A program made the translations under genes and the position numbers. Shown here piece by piece: positions 15,120 to 23,349 of a DNA stretch of 41,276 bases. The stretch spans positions 1-41,276 of the forward strand of contig JAQXZD010000107.1 in the NCBI GenBank assembly GCA_029227035.1, given 5' to 3'. The stretch comes from Lachnospiraceae bacterium (GTDB lineage Bacteria > Bacillota > Clostridia > Lachnospirales > Lachnospiraceae). Numbering within the stretch: position 1 is the first letter of the stretch; each line of letters begins with the position of its first letter. The notes under the pieces were generated by a model, which was given only the letters and a program-made list of their open reading frames with translations, did not search any database and was not told the origin of the DNA.

Positions 15120-15860
15120 TTAAACCAGCCTGCGCCTCAGTTTTTGCAATATCTTTTTTTCCATCCGCGATACAGCCACCTGATTCGTTCCCATCAGCTC
15201 TGCCACCTCTGCCTGCGTATGATTCTGCTCATAACGAAGCTGAATCAGTTTTGTCTCCTGTTCCTCCAGATCTTCCATTACCTGTTTTAATGCAATTCTG
15301 TTCAAAATCGGTGTCTCAAAATAATGGCTGTCTTCCAGTCGATCCTCCAGGGTCTGCCCCGCGTCATTTTCACCTCCGAGAGGCCTGTGAATCGATTCGA
15401 CTTTGGCCTCTGCATCCATTGCAATCACCAGCTCTTCCCTGCTGAGTCCTGTCCGTTTGCACAATTCTTCCATGGACGGCTCTCTGTTGTCAGTCTTTTT
15501 TGCTTCTTCCCTGACAATTGCAATTTTTCTGGCATTCTCCTTGATAGCGCGACTGATATGTATCATTCCGTCATCCCTCAGAAATCTTCGGATTTCCCCG
15601 ATAATCAGCGGCACTGCGTAAGTTGAAAAAGAATACGGTGTAGATGCGTCAAATTTATCAATGGCCTTAATCAGACCAATAGCTCCAATCTGACTGAGTT
15701 CCTCCGGCTCTGCTCCACGGTTTGCGAATCGCTTCACAACCATATAGACAAGCCCCATATTCTGTGTTACCAGTTCATCCCTTGCGCTGCGGTCTCCTGC
15801 CTGTGCCCTTTGGATATCCTCCCTCCAGTTCTTCTCTTTCGCAGAAAGTGCACTATTCAC
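15120..15860 (-). CDS. sigF: Sporulation sigma factor SigF (SpoIIAC)
   Basis: This 246-residue sigma-70 family factor drives forespore gene expression. Region 2 is visible in NMGLVYMVVKRFANRGAEPE, ELSQIGAIGLIKAIDKFD and the following FSTYAVPLIIGEIRRFLRDD. Region 3 and region 4 follow, with HTQAEVAELMGTNQVAVSRMEKK as the -35 recognition helix-turn-helix. The identity as SigF rests on being third after spoIIAA and spoIIAB. The start is a GTG at 15860 that overlaps the spoIIAB end by 8 nt, which suggests coupling of factor and anti-factor synthesis. Confidence 0.95.
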   Translation of the reverse strand: MNSALSAKEKNWREDIQRAQAGDRSARDELVTQNMGLVYMVVKRFANRGAEPEELSQIGAIGLIKAIDKFDASTPYSFSTYAVPLIIGEIRRFLRDDGMIHISRAIKENARKIAIVREEAKKTDNREPSMEELCKRTGLSREELVIAMDAEAKVESIHRPLGGENDAGQTLEDRLEDSHYFETPILNRIALKQVMEDLEEQETKLIQLRYEQNHTQAEVAELMGTNQVAVSRMEKKILQKLRRRLV

Positions 15861-16284
15861 TTTCCCTTTCTATGTACTTCCACATAACCACTTTGGTTCC
15901 CGTCCCGGGATGGGACTGCACCTCCACTTTATCCATAAACGCTTCCATGAATGAAAATCCCATCCCGGAGCGTTCCATCTCCGGCTTGGTTGTAAAAAAG
16001 GGCTGCATCGCCTCCTCCAGATTCACAATCCCCACCCCGTGATCCTCCACGGTAACGACAAGCTGCTGTCCGTCCCTGTCGCAAACCATCTCTACGGTCT
16101 CACACTCCTCTTCATATCCATGAATGATTGCATTGGTTACTGCTTCCGAAACGGCAGTCTTTACATCCGCAATCTCCTCCAGCGTTGGGTTCATGTCTGT
16201 CATAAATGCGGCAACCATCATTCGTGCCAGCCCCTCATTTACTGACTTTGCGTCAAAGCGTACCTGCATATGATTCGATTCCAT
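15853..16284 (-). CDS. spoIIAB: Anti-sigma F factor / serine kinase SpoIIAB
   Basis: This 143-residue GHKL-type kinase binds and inhibits SigF and phosphorylates SpoIIAA. The N box EAVTNA is at 47-52, the G1 box DHGVGI at 81-86 and the G2 box SGMGFSFM at 106-113. The ATG at 16284 is chosen because GGAGGG lies at a good distance and the N-terminus MESNHMQVRFDAKSVNEG then aligns with the family. A longer reading to 16344 would add 20 residues and overlap spoIIAA. The start is 4 nt after the spoIIAA stop. Confidence 0.96.
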   Translation of the reverse strand: MESNHMQVRFDAKSVNEGLARMMVAAFMTDMNPTLEEIADVKTAVSEAVTNAIIHGYEEECETVEMVCDRDGQQLVVTVEDHGVGIVNLEEAMQPFFTTKPEMERSGMGFSFMEAFMDKVEVQSHPGTGTKVVMWKYIERESE

Positions 16285-16288
16285 ATTC

Positions 16289-16609
16289 TTACTTTCCCTC
16301 CCTGCATTCTGTCTCAATAATCCGATATAAACCTGACTTTTCAAATATCTTCTGTACGCGTTCCCCCAGATGAACTGCTGTCACTTTCCCGGAATGAAGC
16401 TCCATGGTCTTGCTTCTTCCAATAAGAACTCCGATTCCGGAACTGTCCATAAATTCCGTTTCCGAGAAATCAAATTCCAGTGTTCTGATATTCCAGGAAT
16501 CCAGGAGGAAATCAATCTCCCTGCCAAGTCCCCCTGCAATATGATGATCCACCTCTTTCGGCATCTGTACCACCATCTTGTCATTCGTAATCTGATACTG
16601 TAATTCCAT
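16289..16609 (-). CDS. spoIIAA: Anti-anti-sigma F factor SpoIIAA
   Basis: This 106-residue STAS-domain protein frees SigF by binding SpoIIAB. The phosphorylation loop FMDSSGIGVLIGR (53-65) contains the serine that SpoIIAB phosphorylates, inferred as Ser57 from the family. The ATG at 16609 is preceded by GGAGGG and is preferred to an upstream ATG at 16627 that would add MNRRET. A terminator of the gene upstream ends only about 20 nt before this ATG, leaving little room for a separate promoter. Confidence 0.95.
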   Translation of the reverse strand: MELQYQITNDKMVVQMPKEVDHHIAGGLGREIDFLLDSWNIRTLEFDFSETEFMDSSGIGVLIGRSKTMELHSGKVTAVHLGERVQKIFEKSGLYRIIETECREGK

Positions 16610-16629
16610 CGTTTCCCTCCTATTCAAAC

Positions 16630-16667
16630 AAAAAAGACGCCGGCAGCTTCCGCTGTGACGTCTTTTG
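16630..16667 (-). terminator. Intrinsic terminator between TPR gene and spoIIA operon
   Basis: AAAAGACG (16632-16639) pairs with CGTCTTTT (16659-16666) and GCAGC with GCTG inside. On the minus strand the stem runs into TTTTTTGTTT, right before the ribosome site of spoIIAA. Confidence 0.85.
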
Positions 16668-16685
16668 TAAATCCTGTCTTAACTT

Positions 16686-18053
16686 TTATTCTTCCGCGTT
16701 AACATAATTCTGCGCTGTTCGCGCCCGTTCAGTATTCGGATAATTGTCAATGACATACTGATAATACTGCTCTGCTTTGTCCATCTCATTGTTTCTTCGA
16801 TAAGACTGTGCCAGATAATATGCCGCCGAACCGTCGTTATAATCCTGCTGCTCATCCACTACCTGCTGCAGAATCTCAATTGCATCCTTATATTTTCCTC
16901 TCTGGTATGCACGATATCCTTCCTTGTAAAGCTGTGCCAGATATTTTTCCGTCACCACTTCGTTCAGCTCTTTATAAGTCTCCTTTGCCGTGCCGGAAAG
17001 ATATTTCTTCTTCACTTTGGCAATGGTTTCTCCCGCCTTCGTAATATCACCTTCTGTATAGGCAACATACGCTTCCAGCAGTTTTCCATAAGAAGCAATC
17101 TGATCATTGACCTTCTTGCTGTTTCCTTTTTCCGCTTCAAGCTGATCCTGAAGATCTGCAATCTGACTTTCCAGATCCTTGATGGTCTGTCCGTTGGAAG
17201 CAATGGTATCACTTGCCTCAATCACCTGCTGTTTGGCTTCTTCCCTCGCCTTGTTCTGAACACTCGGAACAATCAGCCAGGCCGTAACCGCGACTCCCAC
17301 AATCAGACCAATCACAATGTATACAAGCGAAGCTCCCAGTGAAGATTCCTTAAAACGCTTTGGCATAATAATCGTCTCATTCCCACTCTGGTAAGAGATC
17401 AAATCATCTTCCTTTGGCTTTTTTGACGGGCTCTTTTCCTTTAATCTGGCATTAACTTCCTTGAGATACCGCAGTGTTGTCGTGTTATTGGCATCAATCT
17501 TACCGGCATTGCGCAAAGTTTTTTTTGCCTGTTCCAGCTTATCATCCTGAATGTAAAGGAGTGCCAAAAGCTGATGTGCTTTTATTAACTTTGGATTTAA
17601 GGAAAGCACTTTCTTAAGCTGAATCACTGCAAGATCCCTGCTATCCTGTCTGCAGTAATGCAATGCCTGATTGTACTTTTTAATCGTCTGGTTAACCGCA
17701 TCCAAATGCCCTCTGTTCTGTTGAATCTCATTCAGATAACGGTTTGCCAGATTATCCTTCGGCTGATAGCTCTGGCTGATTACCCATTCGCTTAAAGCCG
17801 ACACTACTTCACCTGTTTCACAATACACAAGTCCCAAAAGGTTTCTTGCGTTGATATTATATTTATCAAACTTAAGACTGTTCTTTAAGCTGACAATTGC
17901 ACCGGACAGATTCCGGACCGAGGCCTGTTCCAGGCCCATATTGTAATACGCATTGGAAATGTGCTTAATCTTCCAGAACAGGGTGAGATCCGCACCACAG
18001 GAAGTACAGCTTTTTGCATTTCCAACCTCATGTCCACATCTATAACAAATCAT
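16686..18053 (-). CDS. Zinc-ribbon, TPR and single-TM membrane protein
   Basis: The 455-residue protein starts with a zinc ribbon (Cys3, Cys6, Cys16, Cys19). TPR-type helical repeats (about 30-215) follow, then one membrane segment (about 245-265, LVYIVIGLIVGVAVTAWLIV), a coiled coil (about 270-330, with EAKQQVIEASD and DLESQIADLQDQLEAEKG), and further TPR-like repeats to the end, including AAYYLAQSYRRNNEMDKAEQ. The N-terminal part should be cytoplasmic and the C-terminal TPRs outside, which fits a scaffold linking cytoplasm and cell surface. No specific function is recognised. It follows a 47-residue gene by 9 nt and has a terminator before spoIIAA. Confidence 0.82.
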   Translation of the reverse strand: MICYRCGHEVGNAKSCTSCGADLTLFWKIKHISNAYYNMGLEQASVRNLSGAIVSLKNSLKFDKYNINARNLLGLVYCETGEVVSALSEWVISQSYQPKDNLANRYLNEIQQNRGHLDAVNQTIKKYNQALHYCRQDSRDLAVIQLKKVLSLNPKLIKAHQLLALLYIQDDKLEQAKKTLRNAGKIDANNTTTLRYLKEVNARLKEKSPSKKPKEDDLISYQSGNETIIMPKRFKESSLGASLVYIVIGLIVGVAVTAWLIVPSVQNKAREEAKQQVIEASDTIASNGQTIKDLESQIADLQDQLEAEKGNSKKVNDQIASYGKLLEAYVAYTEGDITKAGETIAKVKKKYLSGTAKETYKELNEVVTEKYLAQLYKEGYRAYQRGKYKDAIEILQQVVDEQQDYNDGSAAYYLAQSYRRNNEMDKAEQYYQYVIDNYPNTERARTAQNYVNAEE

Positions 18054-18062
18054 ACCAACCTC

Positions 18063-18206
18063 TCATCGTCCTTCTTTGGCTTCCCGGATCATATCCGCAA
18101 TAATATCCGCAACATCTGTCAGATCATGCTCATAGATTGCCGCCTCTGCCTCTTCCACTTCAAGGCTTGGTTCAAAATTTTTCAGTTCTTTCTCAAAATT
18201 AATCAT
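18063..18206 (-). CDS. Small acidic protein of unknown function, 47 aa
   Basis: The ATG at 18206, with AGAGGA 6 nt upstream, opens a 47-residue frame: MINFEKELKNFEPSLEVEEA, then a helical segment (YEHDLTDVADIIADMIREA) and a basic end KEGR. It is strongly acidic and has no membrane segment. The stop is 9 nt before the start of the zinc-ribbon/TPR gene and a promoter lies upstream, so it is the first gene of that operon. I do not recognise a family. Codon use and a good ribosome site support it as real. Confidence 0.72.
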   Translation of the reverse strand: MINFEKELKNFEPSLEVEEAEAAIYEHDLTDVADIIADMIREAKEGR

Positions 18207-18256
18207 AATTCATCCTCTGATCTTTAGAATCTTGTAACTGTTCTCTCTGTCTAACT

Positions 18257-18284
18257 ATTATAGTATAATTCTGTTTATATACAA
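18257..18284 (-). promoter_or_regulatory. Predicted promoter of the 47-aa/TPR operon
   Basis: On the minus strand TTGTAT (18279-18284), 16 nt, TATAAT (18257-18262). The distance to the start codon of the 47-aa gene is about 50 nt. Confidence 0.6.
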
Positions 18285-18312
18285 GCATAATTATTCGCAA
18301 AATCAGACTTTA

Positions 18313-19710
18313 TCAGACAACCGAATCTGCAAGAGAAAGCATAATCACATTTTCTTCTCTCCGCTTAAACTGTACCGAGGTCTGCTGTTCCTTGACTCCA
18401 AGACGTGACTGGTCTATGGTGACAGCTACCCCCGGATAGACATCTTTAATGACACTGACGGTTGCTCCCTTACTTTTCTCAACCACGATTTCTACACGTT
18501 TTAACGCCTTCTGAAGAGATGCAACCTCCGCGCTTTTTGTCATTTTGGTTCGAAGAAGTGCCACTCTTCTCGGATCCTGGCTGATATCGATTCCACGTTC
18601 TGCCGCAGCCTCTTCATATTGCGCCAGACCTACCGTAATCTTACGGATTGTATCGTTCGCCTCATTTAACATCTTTTGAGACTCTGCCTGTTCACGAAGT
18701 ATATCCTGCGTCACACCCACATGAATCAGTGTCCGCACCTCACTCGGATTGCCCAGTATGTTCAGGACAATTCCCGAAGTGGCATAAGTATAGCCTCCTG
18801 TAATACTTCCCTTCTTTCCCGAAAGAAAGATTCTGTCATAGCATACCATGCGGCAGTCAAAGACATAATCAGCCTCGATATAGCCGGTTGCCTGTATCTT
18901 GCAATACTGGAAAAACTTCGCATGAATATTACCTTTGGATTTAATAAACGCACGATTGTCCCCAAGCACGCCGCTTCGCAAGACGATATCCTTTCCTGCC
19001 TCTATGGTACAGTTCTCACAGACTCCGTCTACCGTGATACTTCCGGTCGCTTTTACGACGGCTCCCGATACGATACCGCCATGAATCACCACATCTCCAT
19101 GATAATCGATATTTCCGGTTCCCAGACCCACATCACCCGGTATCTCGTAGATTTCCGAGATTCGGACCTGCCCGTTTACAACCTCAATTTTTCCGGAAAT
19201 GGATGCCGTGTAAGTTGTTCCATCCGCGGAAGCTGTAAAGCCTTTTCCTGCCAGTGGCGGAAGCGGCTTTCCTTTTTTGGCCGGAATCCTCTGCCCTCTG
19301 ACAGACATTCCGTCCTTTTCCTCTGTCGGCGGCTTATAGGTTGCAATCACCTGTCCCTCGTTCACCAGCTCAACTGCGTGAATACTCCAGTAATCCACGG
19401 AACCATCGGAACGAATCTTCGGCTTTTTGCTCATGGTTGCATCAAAATTGTAGGTGTACTCTCCATCCTCTCCGTTTTCCGGACGTACTCCCCTTGCAAT
19501 GCAGATTTCCTGCCCATAGGCCTGTGCTTCCAGCAGCTTCTTAACCGCCTCCTCATCAATACCATAAGTCACTTTCTGTGCACGGATGTAAGACATTACC
19601 TCCGTAATATTGAAACTATCCTCCACAGACTGTGGGGACAGAGACAGATATGCCTCCATCCCATCCCCCGAAATACGTACATTGATACCCTTAGTTAAAG
19701 ATTCACCCAT
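18313..19710 (-). CDS. DUF342 / FapA-family protein
   Basis: This 465-residue cytosolic protein has the layout of the DUF342 (FapA) family. The N-terminal part includes MSYIRAQKVTYGIDEEAVKKLL and GEDGEYTYNF. A central region of glycine-rich short beta repeats reads like a beta-helix (GDVGLGTGNIDYHGDVVIHG, ENCTIEAGKDIVLRSGVLG, KGNIHAKFFQYCKIQATGYI). A C-terminal coiled coil and a small beta end follow. A role in polysaccharide or flagellar/cell-surface regulation has been suggested for relatives, but none can be fixed here. It is 11 nt downstream of valS, with AAAGGAG before the ATG. Confidence 0.88.
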   Translation of the reverse strand: MGESLTKGINVRISGDGMEAYLSLSPQSVEDSFNITEVMSYIRAQKVTYGIDEEAVKKLLEAQAYGQEICIARGVRPENGEDGEYTYNFDATMSKKPKIRSDGSVDYWSIHAVELVNEGQVIATYKPPTEEKDGMSVRGQRIPAKKGKPLPPLAGKGFTASADGTTYTASISGKIEVVNGQVRISEIYEIPGDVGLGTGNIDYHGDVVIHGGIVSGAVVKATGSITVDGVCENCTIEAGKDIVLRSGVLGDNRAFIKSKGNIHAKFFQYCKIQATGYIEADYVFDCRMVCYDRIFLSGKKGSITGGYTYATSGIVLNILGNPSEVRTLIHVGVTQDILREQAESQKMLNEANDTIRKITVGLAQYEEAAAERGIDISQDPRRVALLRTKMTKSAEVASLQKALKRVEIVVEKSKGATVSVIKDVYPGVAVTIDQSRLGVKEQQTSVQFKRREENVIMLSLADSVV

Positions 19711-19721
19711 ATTTTTCTCCT

Positions 19722-22370
19722 TTATCTCATCTGTGACAAACGCTCCTCTACCTGTGCCATCATCTGCTCATATTTTGCGAGCTTATCCTTCTCTTCCTGA
19801 ACCTTTTCCGGCTTTGCATTATTCAAAAACTTTTCATTAGAGAGCATTCCCCTTGAACGAGCAAGTTCCTTGGTCAAACGGTCTTTCTCTTTCGTGAGAC
19901 GTTCCTTTTCTTTTTCAAAGTCAACCAGATCTTCCAGCGGCAGGTAAACAACTGCTCCCGGAATCACAACGGATACCGCGTCTTCCCGGATTCCGTTCTT
20001 GTCTCCCTGCACCGTAATCTCGCCGGCAAAAGCAAGGTTTACATAAACTTCCCGGTTCTCTTCAAATACTCTGCGAACATCCGCATCCTCCGATACCACA
20101 AAGAGCTTTGCCTTGCGTGAAGGTGGTACTTCCATCTCTGTCCGGACATTCCGCACGCCTCTGACCAATTCCTTACAATGTTCAATGGCAGCTTCCTCCT
20201 GCGGGAAATTCCACTCCTGCTTATACTCAGGCCACTTGGAAAGCATAATGGTTTCCTCTTCGGACTGCAGTGTACAGAAAATCTCCTCCGTAATAAACGG
20301 CATATACGGATGGAGCAGCTTCAATGCCTCCGTCAGCACGGTCTTCAAGGTCCAAAGAGCCGCATTTGCGGATTTCGGATCTTCCTTCTTCTTATAAGTA
20401 CGAACCTTTGCAATCTCAATATACCAGTCGCAAAACTCATCCCATATAAAATCATATACCTTTTGAACGGCGATGCCAAGCTCATATTTGTCCATATTTT
20501 CCGTAACATCTTTTGCAAGGGTATTGATTTTGGATAAAATCCACTTATCAGCCGGACGCAGTTCCTCCGTTGCCGGTTCCGTCACCTCTTCACCGTCCAG
20601 ATTCATCATGATAAACCGGGATGCATTCCAGACCTTATTTGCAAAGTTGCGGGATGCCTCCACACGCTCCCAGTAGAAACGCATGTCATTTCCCGGCGCA
20701 TTTCCGGTCATCAGTGTCAGGCGAAGGGCATCGGCACCATACTTGTCAATGACTTCCAGAGGATCGATTCCGTTACCCAGAGACTTACTCATCTTGCGTC
20801 CCTGCGAATCCCGGACAAGTCCGTGGAACAATACCGTATGGAACGGTGCTTCTCCCATCTGCTCGTATCCTGAGAAAATCATACGGATAACCCAGAAAAA
20901 GATGATATCGTATCCGGTTACCAGCACATCATTCGGATAGAAATAATCCAGATCTTCCGTCTTCTCCGGCCAGCCAAGTGTAGAGAACGGCCAGAGTGCT
21001 GAAGAGAACCATGTATCCAGCGTATCCGGATCCTGTGTCATATGCTTGCAACCACACTTCGGACATACGCCCGGATTCTCAATGGAAACCACCATCTCTC
21101 CGCAATCGTCACAATACCATGCCGGAATCCGATGTCCCCACCAGAGCTGACGGCTGATACACCAGTCGCGGATATTGTCCGTCCAGTTAAAATAGGTTTT
21201 CTCCATACGCTTTGGAATAAGCTGAATGGTTCCGTCCTTGACAGCCTTCACTGCAGGCTTTATCATCTCATCCATCTTGACAAACCACTGCTGCTTAATC
21301 ATCGGCTCTACAGTGGTATGGCATCTGTCATGGACTCCTACATTGTGTGAATGCGGTACAACCTTAACCAGAAGTCCCTCTTTCTCCAAATCTTCAACCA
21401 GGGCTTTCCGGCACTCATAACGATCCATGCCGGCATACTTTCCTGCCTTGTCGTTCATGGTTGCATCATCATTGATTACAATAATCTCCTCCAGATTATG
21501 GCGCTTTCCAACCTCAAAATCGTTCGGATCATGTGCCGGTGTAATCTTCACACATCCGGTTCCGAATTCCTTATCTACATAGGCGTCCGCAATAACCGGA
21601 ATCTCACGGTCTGTCATCGGAAGCTTCAGCATTTTGCCAATGATGTCCTTGTAACGCTCATCATCCGGATTTACCGCAACCGCAGTATCTCCAAACAAGG
21701 TCTCCGGACGTGTGGTCGCAATCTCAACAAATCTTCCTTCCTCGCCGACAACCGGATAATTGATGTGCCAGAAAAATCCATCCTGTTCTTCATGTTCTAC
21801 CTCGGCATCCGAAATGGATGTCTTGCAGACCGGACACCAGTTGACGATACGGGAGCCTTTGTATATCCATCCCTTATCATACAGCTTGGTAAATACCTCC
21901 TGTACCGCATGGGAACAACCCTCGTCCATGGTAAAACGTTCTCTCTCCCAATCGGCAGAAGATCCCATCTTGCGGAGCTGCTTTACAATCCGTCCGCCGT
22001 ACTCCTCTCGCCAGTCCCAGCATTTATCTAGGAATTCCTCTCGTGTCAGATCCGACTTATTGATTCCCTGCTTCTTCAGAGATTCAATGACCTTAACCTC
22101 CGTTGCAATGGAAGCATGGTCCGTACCTGGCTGCCAAAGTACATTATATCCCTGCATTCTCTTGTAACGTGCCAGAATATCCTGCATGGTATTGTCAAAT
22201 GCATGTCCCATATGAAGCTGTCCCGTAATGTTTGGCGGCGGCATCATAATGGTAAAAGGCTTTTTGCTTCTGTCCACTTCCGCATGAAAATAGCCATTGC
22301 TCTCCCATTTCTTATAAAGACGATCCTCGATATCTTTCGGATCGTAAGTCTTACTCAGTTCCTTACTCAT
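19722..22370 (-). CDS. valS: Valine-tRNA ligase
   Basis: This 882-residue class I aminoacyl-tRNA synthetase charges tRNA-Val. HIGH-type signature PPPNITGQLHMGHAF lies near 44-58, and the CP1 editing domain near 190-340 includes TTRPETLFGDTAV and the GTGCVKITPAHDPNDF hallmark. Zinc-like cysteine pairs sit at CDDCGEMV and CPKCGCKH. KMSKS appears as GRKMSKSLGNGIDP near 525. A C-terminal coiled-coil arm is present (LTKEKDRLTKELARSRG). Length is typical of bacterial ValRS. AAGGAGG precedes the ATG. A T-box riboswitch with a GUA specifier lies directly upstream. Confidence 0.98.
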   Translation of the reverse strand: MSKELSKTYDPKDIEDRLYKKWESNGYFHAEVDRSKKPFTIMMPPPNITGQLHMGHAFDNTMQDILARYKRMQGYNVLWQPGTDHASIATEVKVIESLKKQGINKSDLTREEFLDKCWDWREEYGGRIVKQLRKMGSSADWERERFTMDEGCSHAVQEVFTKLYDKGWIYKGSRIVNWCPVCKTSISDAEVEHEEQDGFFWHINYPVVGEEGRFVEIATTRPETLFGDTAVAVNPDDERYKDIIGKMLKLPMTDREIPVIADAYVDKEFGTGCVKITPAHDPNDFEVGKRHNLEEIIVINDDATMNDKAGKYAGMDRYECRKALVEDLEKEGLLVKVVPHSHNVGVHDRCHTTVEPMIKQQWFVKMDEMIKPAVKAVKDGTIQLIPKRMEKTYFNWTDNIRDWCISRQLWWGHRIPAWYCDDCGEMVVSIENPGVCPKCGCKHMTQDPDTLDTWFSSALWPFSTLGWPEKTEDLDYFYPNDVLVTGYDIIFFWVIRMIFSGYEQMGEAPFHTVLFHGLVRDSQGRKMSKSLGNGIDPLEVIDKYGADALRLTLMTGNAPGNDMRFYWERVEASRNFANKVWNASRFIMMNLDGEEVTEPATEELRPADKWILSKINTLAKDVTENMDKYELGIAVQKVYDFIWDEFCDWYIEIAKVRTYKKKEDPKSANAALWTLKTVLTEALKLLHPYMPFITEEIFCTLQSEEETIMLSKWPEYKQEWNFPQEEAAIEHCKELVRGVRNVRTEMEVPPSRKAKLFVVSEDADVRRVFEENREVYVNLAFAGEITVQGDKNGIREDAVSVVIPGAVVYLPLEDLVDFEKEKERLTKEKDRLTKELARSRGMLSNEKFLNNAKPEKVQEEKDKLAKYEQMMAQVEERLSQMR

Positions 22371-22393
22371 ATTTTCCTCCTTATTATGAAATC

Positions 22394-22639
22394 AAAACGC
22401 CCTTTGTACAGAAACCAATCTGTACAAAGGGCGAAATCTGTCCGCGGTACCACCTTTGCAATACTCCTCCTGTCCGATAACGGGGACGATCCGGGAACAT
22501 CTAATGCATCTTTCTCAACATTCCGATTCTGAAGCTACCTTCTGCATGTTCTCTCTGTGGGCATCTTCCAGCTTATAAACACCCTTCTCTGGCAGGAAAT
22601 TCATACATACTCCTCTTCATCACAATCTTTTCGATATCT
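22394..22639 (-). promoter_or_regulatory. T-box riboswitch (valine, GUA specifier) of valS
   Basis: The minus-strand leader holds the T-box core AGGTGGTACCGCG (22455 down to 22443), in which UGGU can pair with a tRNA acceptor end whose discriminator is A. Stem I can be drawn from GATT at about 22627: GAAG pairs with CTTC, and TGTATG with CATGCA. These enclose a loop with GAGTA on one side and GAAG-GTA-G on the other. The GTA at 22538-22536 is therefore the specifier, a valine codon, as expected for valS. Uncharged tRNA-Val should favour antitermination. Confidence 0.92.
22398..22433 (-). terminator. Regulated terminator of the valS T-box
   Basis: CGCCCTTTGTACAG (22398-22411) and CTGTACAAAGGGCG (22420-22433) are perfect 14-nt arms. 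TTTT follows on the minus strand (22394-22397). The alternative antiterminator would use the adjacent T-box sequence. Confidence 0.93.
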
Positions 22640-22645
22640 TACTTA

Positions 22646-22674
22646 ATGATACTTTTCACGGTCTTATTTGTCAA
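22646..22674 (-). promoter_or_regulatory. Promoter of valS
   Basis: On the minus strand TTGACA (22669-22674), 17 nt, TATCAT (22646-22651). The predicted start of transcription is near 22639, just upstream of the T-box stem I. Confidence 0.8.
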
Positions 22675-22707
22675 GAAAATTTCTCCGGTTTTCTATCTTT
22701 GGATTTT

Positions 22708-23349
22708 CTAACTCAACGATTTAATCAAAGTCTGATATGCAAACTCTCTTGCCTCCTGATAGTCCATTCCAAAATGCGGGTTCTCCTTCTTGTCATGGAA
22801 AGAAAGAATCATCTGGAACAGCATTGCCGCAAATGCCAGTCTGCGCTTTGTCACATCCGTTTCCGTAAATGCACCTTCCCTGTATCCCTGCTCCATGATT
22901 TCATCGCCTACGCTGAACAGGAACTGATTCATTCCGTCCAACAGTACCCTTGGCATCTTTTCCTTCGGGCATACCTTTTCTCCAAAACTTCCGGTTGCCG
23001 CACGGATGATATGCATAAAGGAATGATTATAATCCTGATTCTCATACAGCCAGTCAAAAAGATGATTTATTTTATCATGAAACCGGCTTATCGTCTCCAT
23101 CATTTTCCGTACTTCATCCAGCTTTGTTCCATATTCATAGAACAAAGCCATAATGATAATTTCCTCCCGGGAGGAAAAATATTCATATGCAGTTCCTTTC
23201 CCGATGCCGGCGCGTTCCGTAATGTCCTGCACCTTAATGGTGCTGATATTCGTTCTCTCCCGTACCAGATCCGATACCGCCTCATACATCCGCCGGACTT
23301 TCTCCGGCGGATTGCAGAATATGTCTATTGTAAGCTCGCCTTTTGGCAT
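22708..23349 (-). CDS. TetR-family regulator of the RND exporter
   Basis: This 213-residue regulator has an N-terminal TetR HTH (about 15-65) with ISTIKVQDITERAGIGKGTAYEYFSSREEII as recognition region, then a helical ligand-binding domain. Its ATG overlaps the stop of the RND exporter gene by one base (TAATG), so the two are translated together. A palindrome downstream of the operon promoter is the likely binding site. The regulator would then limit its own synthesis together with the pump until a ligand releases it. The ligand is unknown. Confidence 0.9.
   Translation of the reverse strand: MPKGELTIDIFCNPPEKVRRMYEAVSDLVRERTNISTIKVQDITERAGIGKGTAYEYFSSREEIIIMALFYEYGTKLDEVRKMMETISRFHDKINHLFDWLYENQDYNHSFMHIIRAATGSFGEKVCPKEKMPRVLLDGMNQFLFSVGDEIMEQGYREGAFTETDVTKRRLAFAAMLFQMILSFHDKKENPHFGMDYQEAREFAYQTLIKSLS

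Noticed and set aside
16610-16632. SigH promoter before spoIIAA
   Set aside because: GAATAG is present, but no AGGAWWW at 11-12 nt upstream, and it would place the transcription start inside the ribosome site.
18676-19698. Plus-strand frame of 340 codons opposite the DUF342 gene
   Set aside because: The minus-strand protein has clear family repeats and a ribosome site; the plus frame is a shadow.
22520-22545. GGU (glycine) as T-box specifier
   Set aside because: GAAG-GTA-G in the specifier loop can be read as GGT or GTA, but the downstream gene is valS and the register relative to the closing CTTC helix favours GTA.
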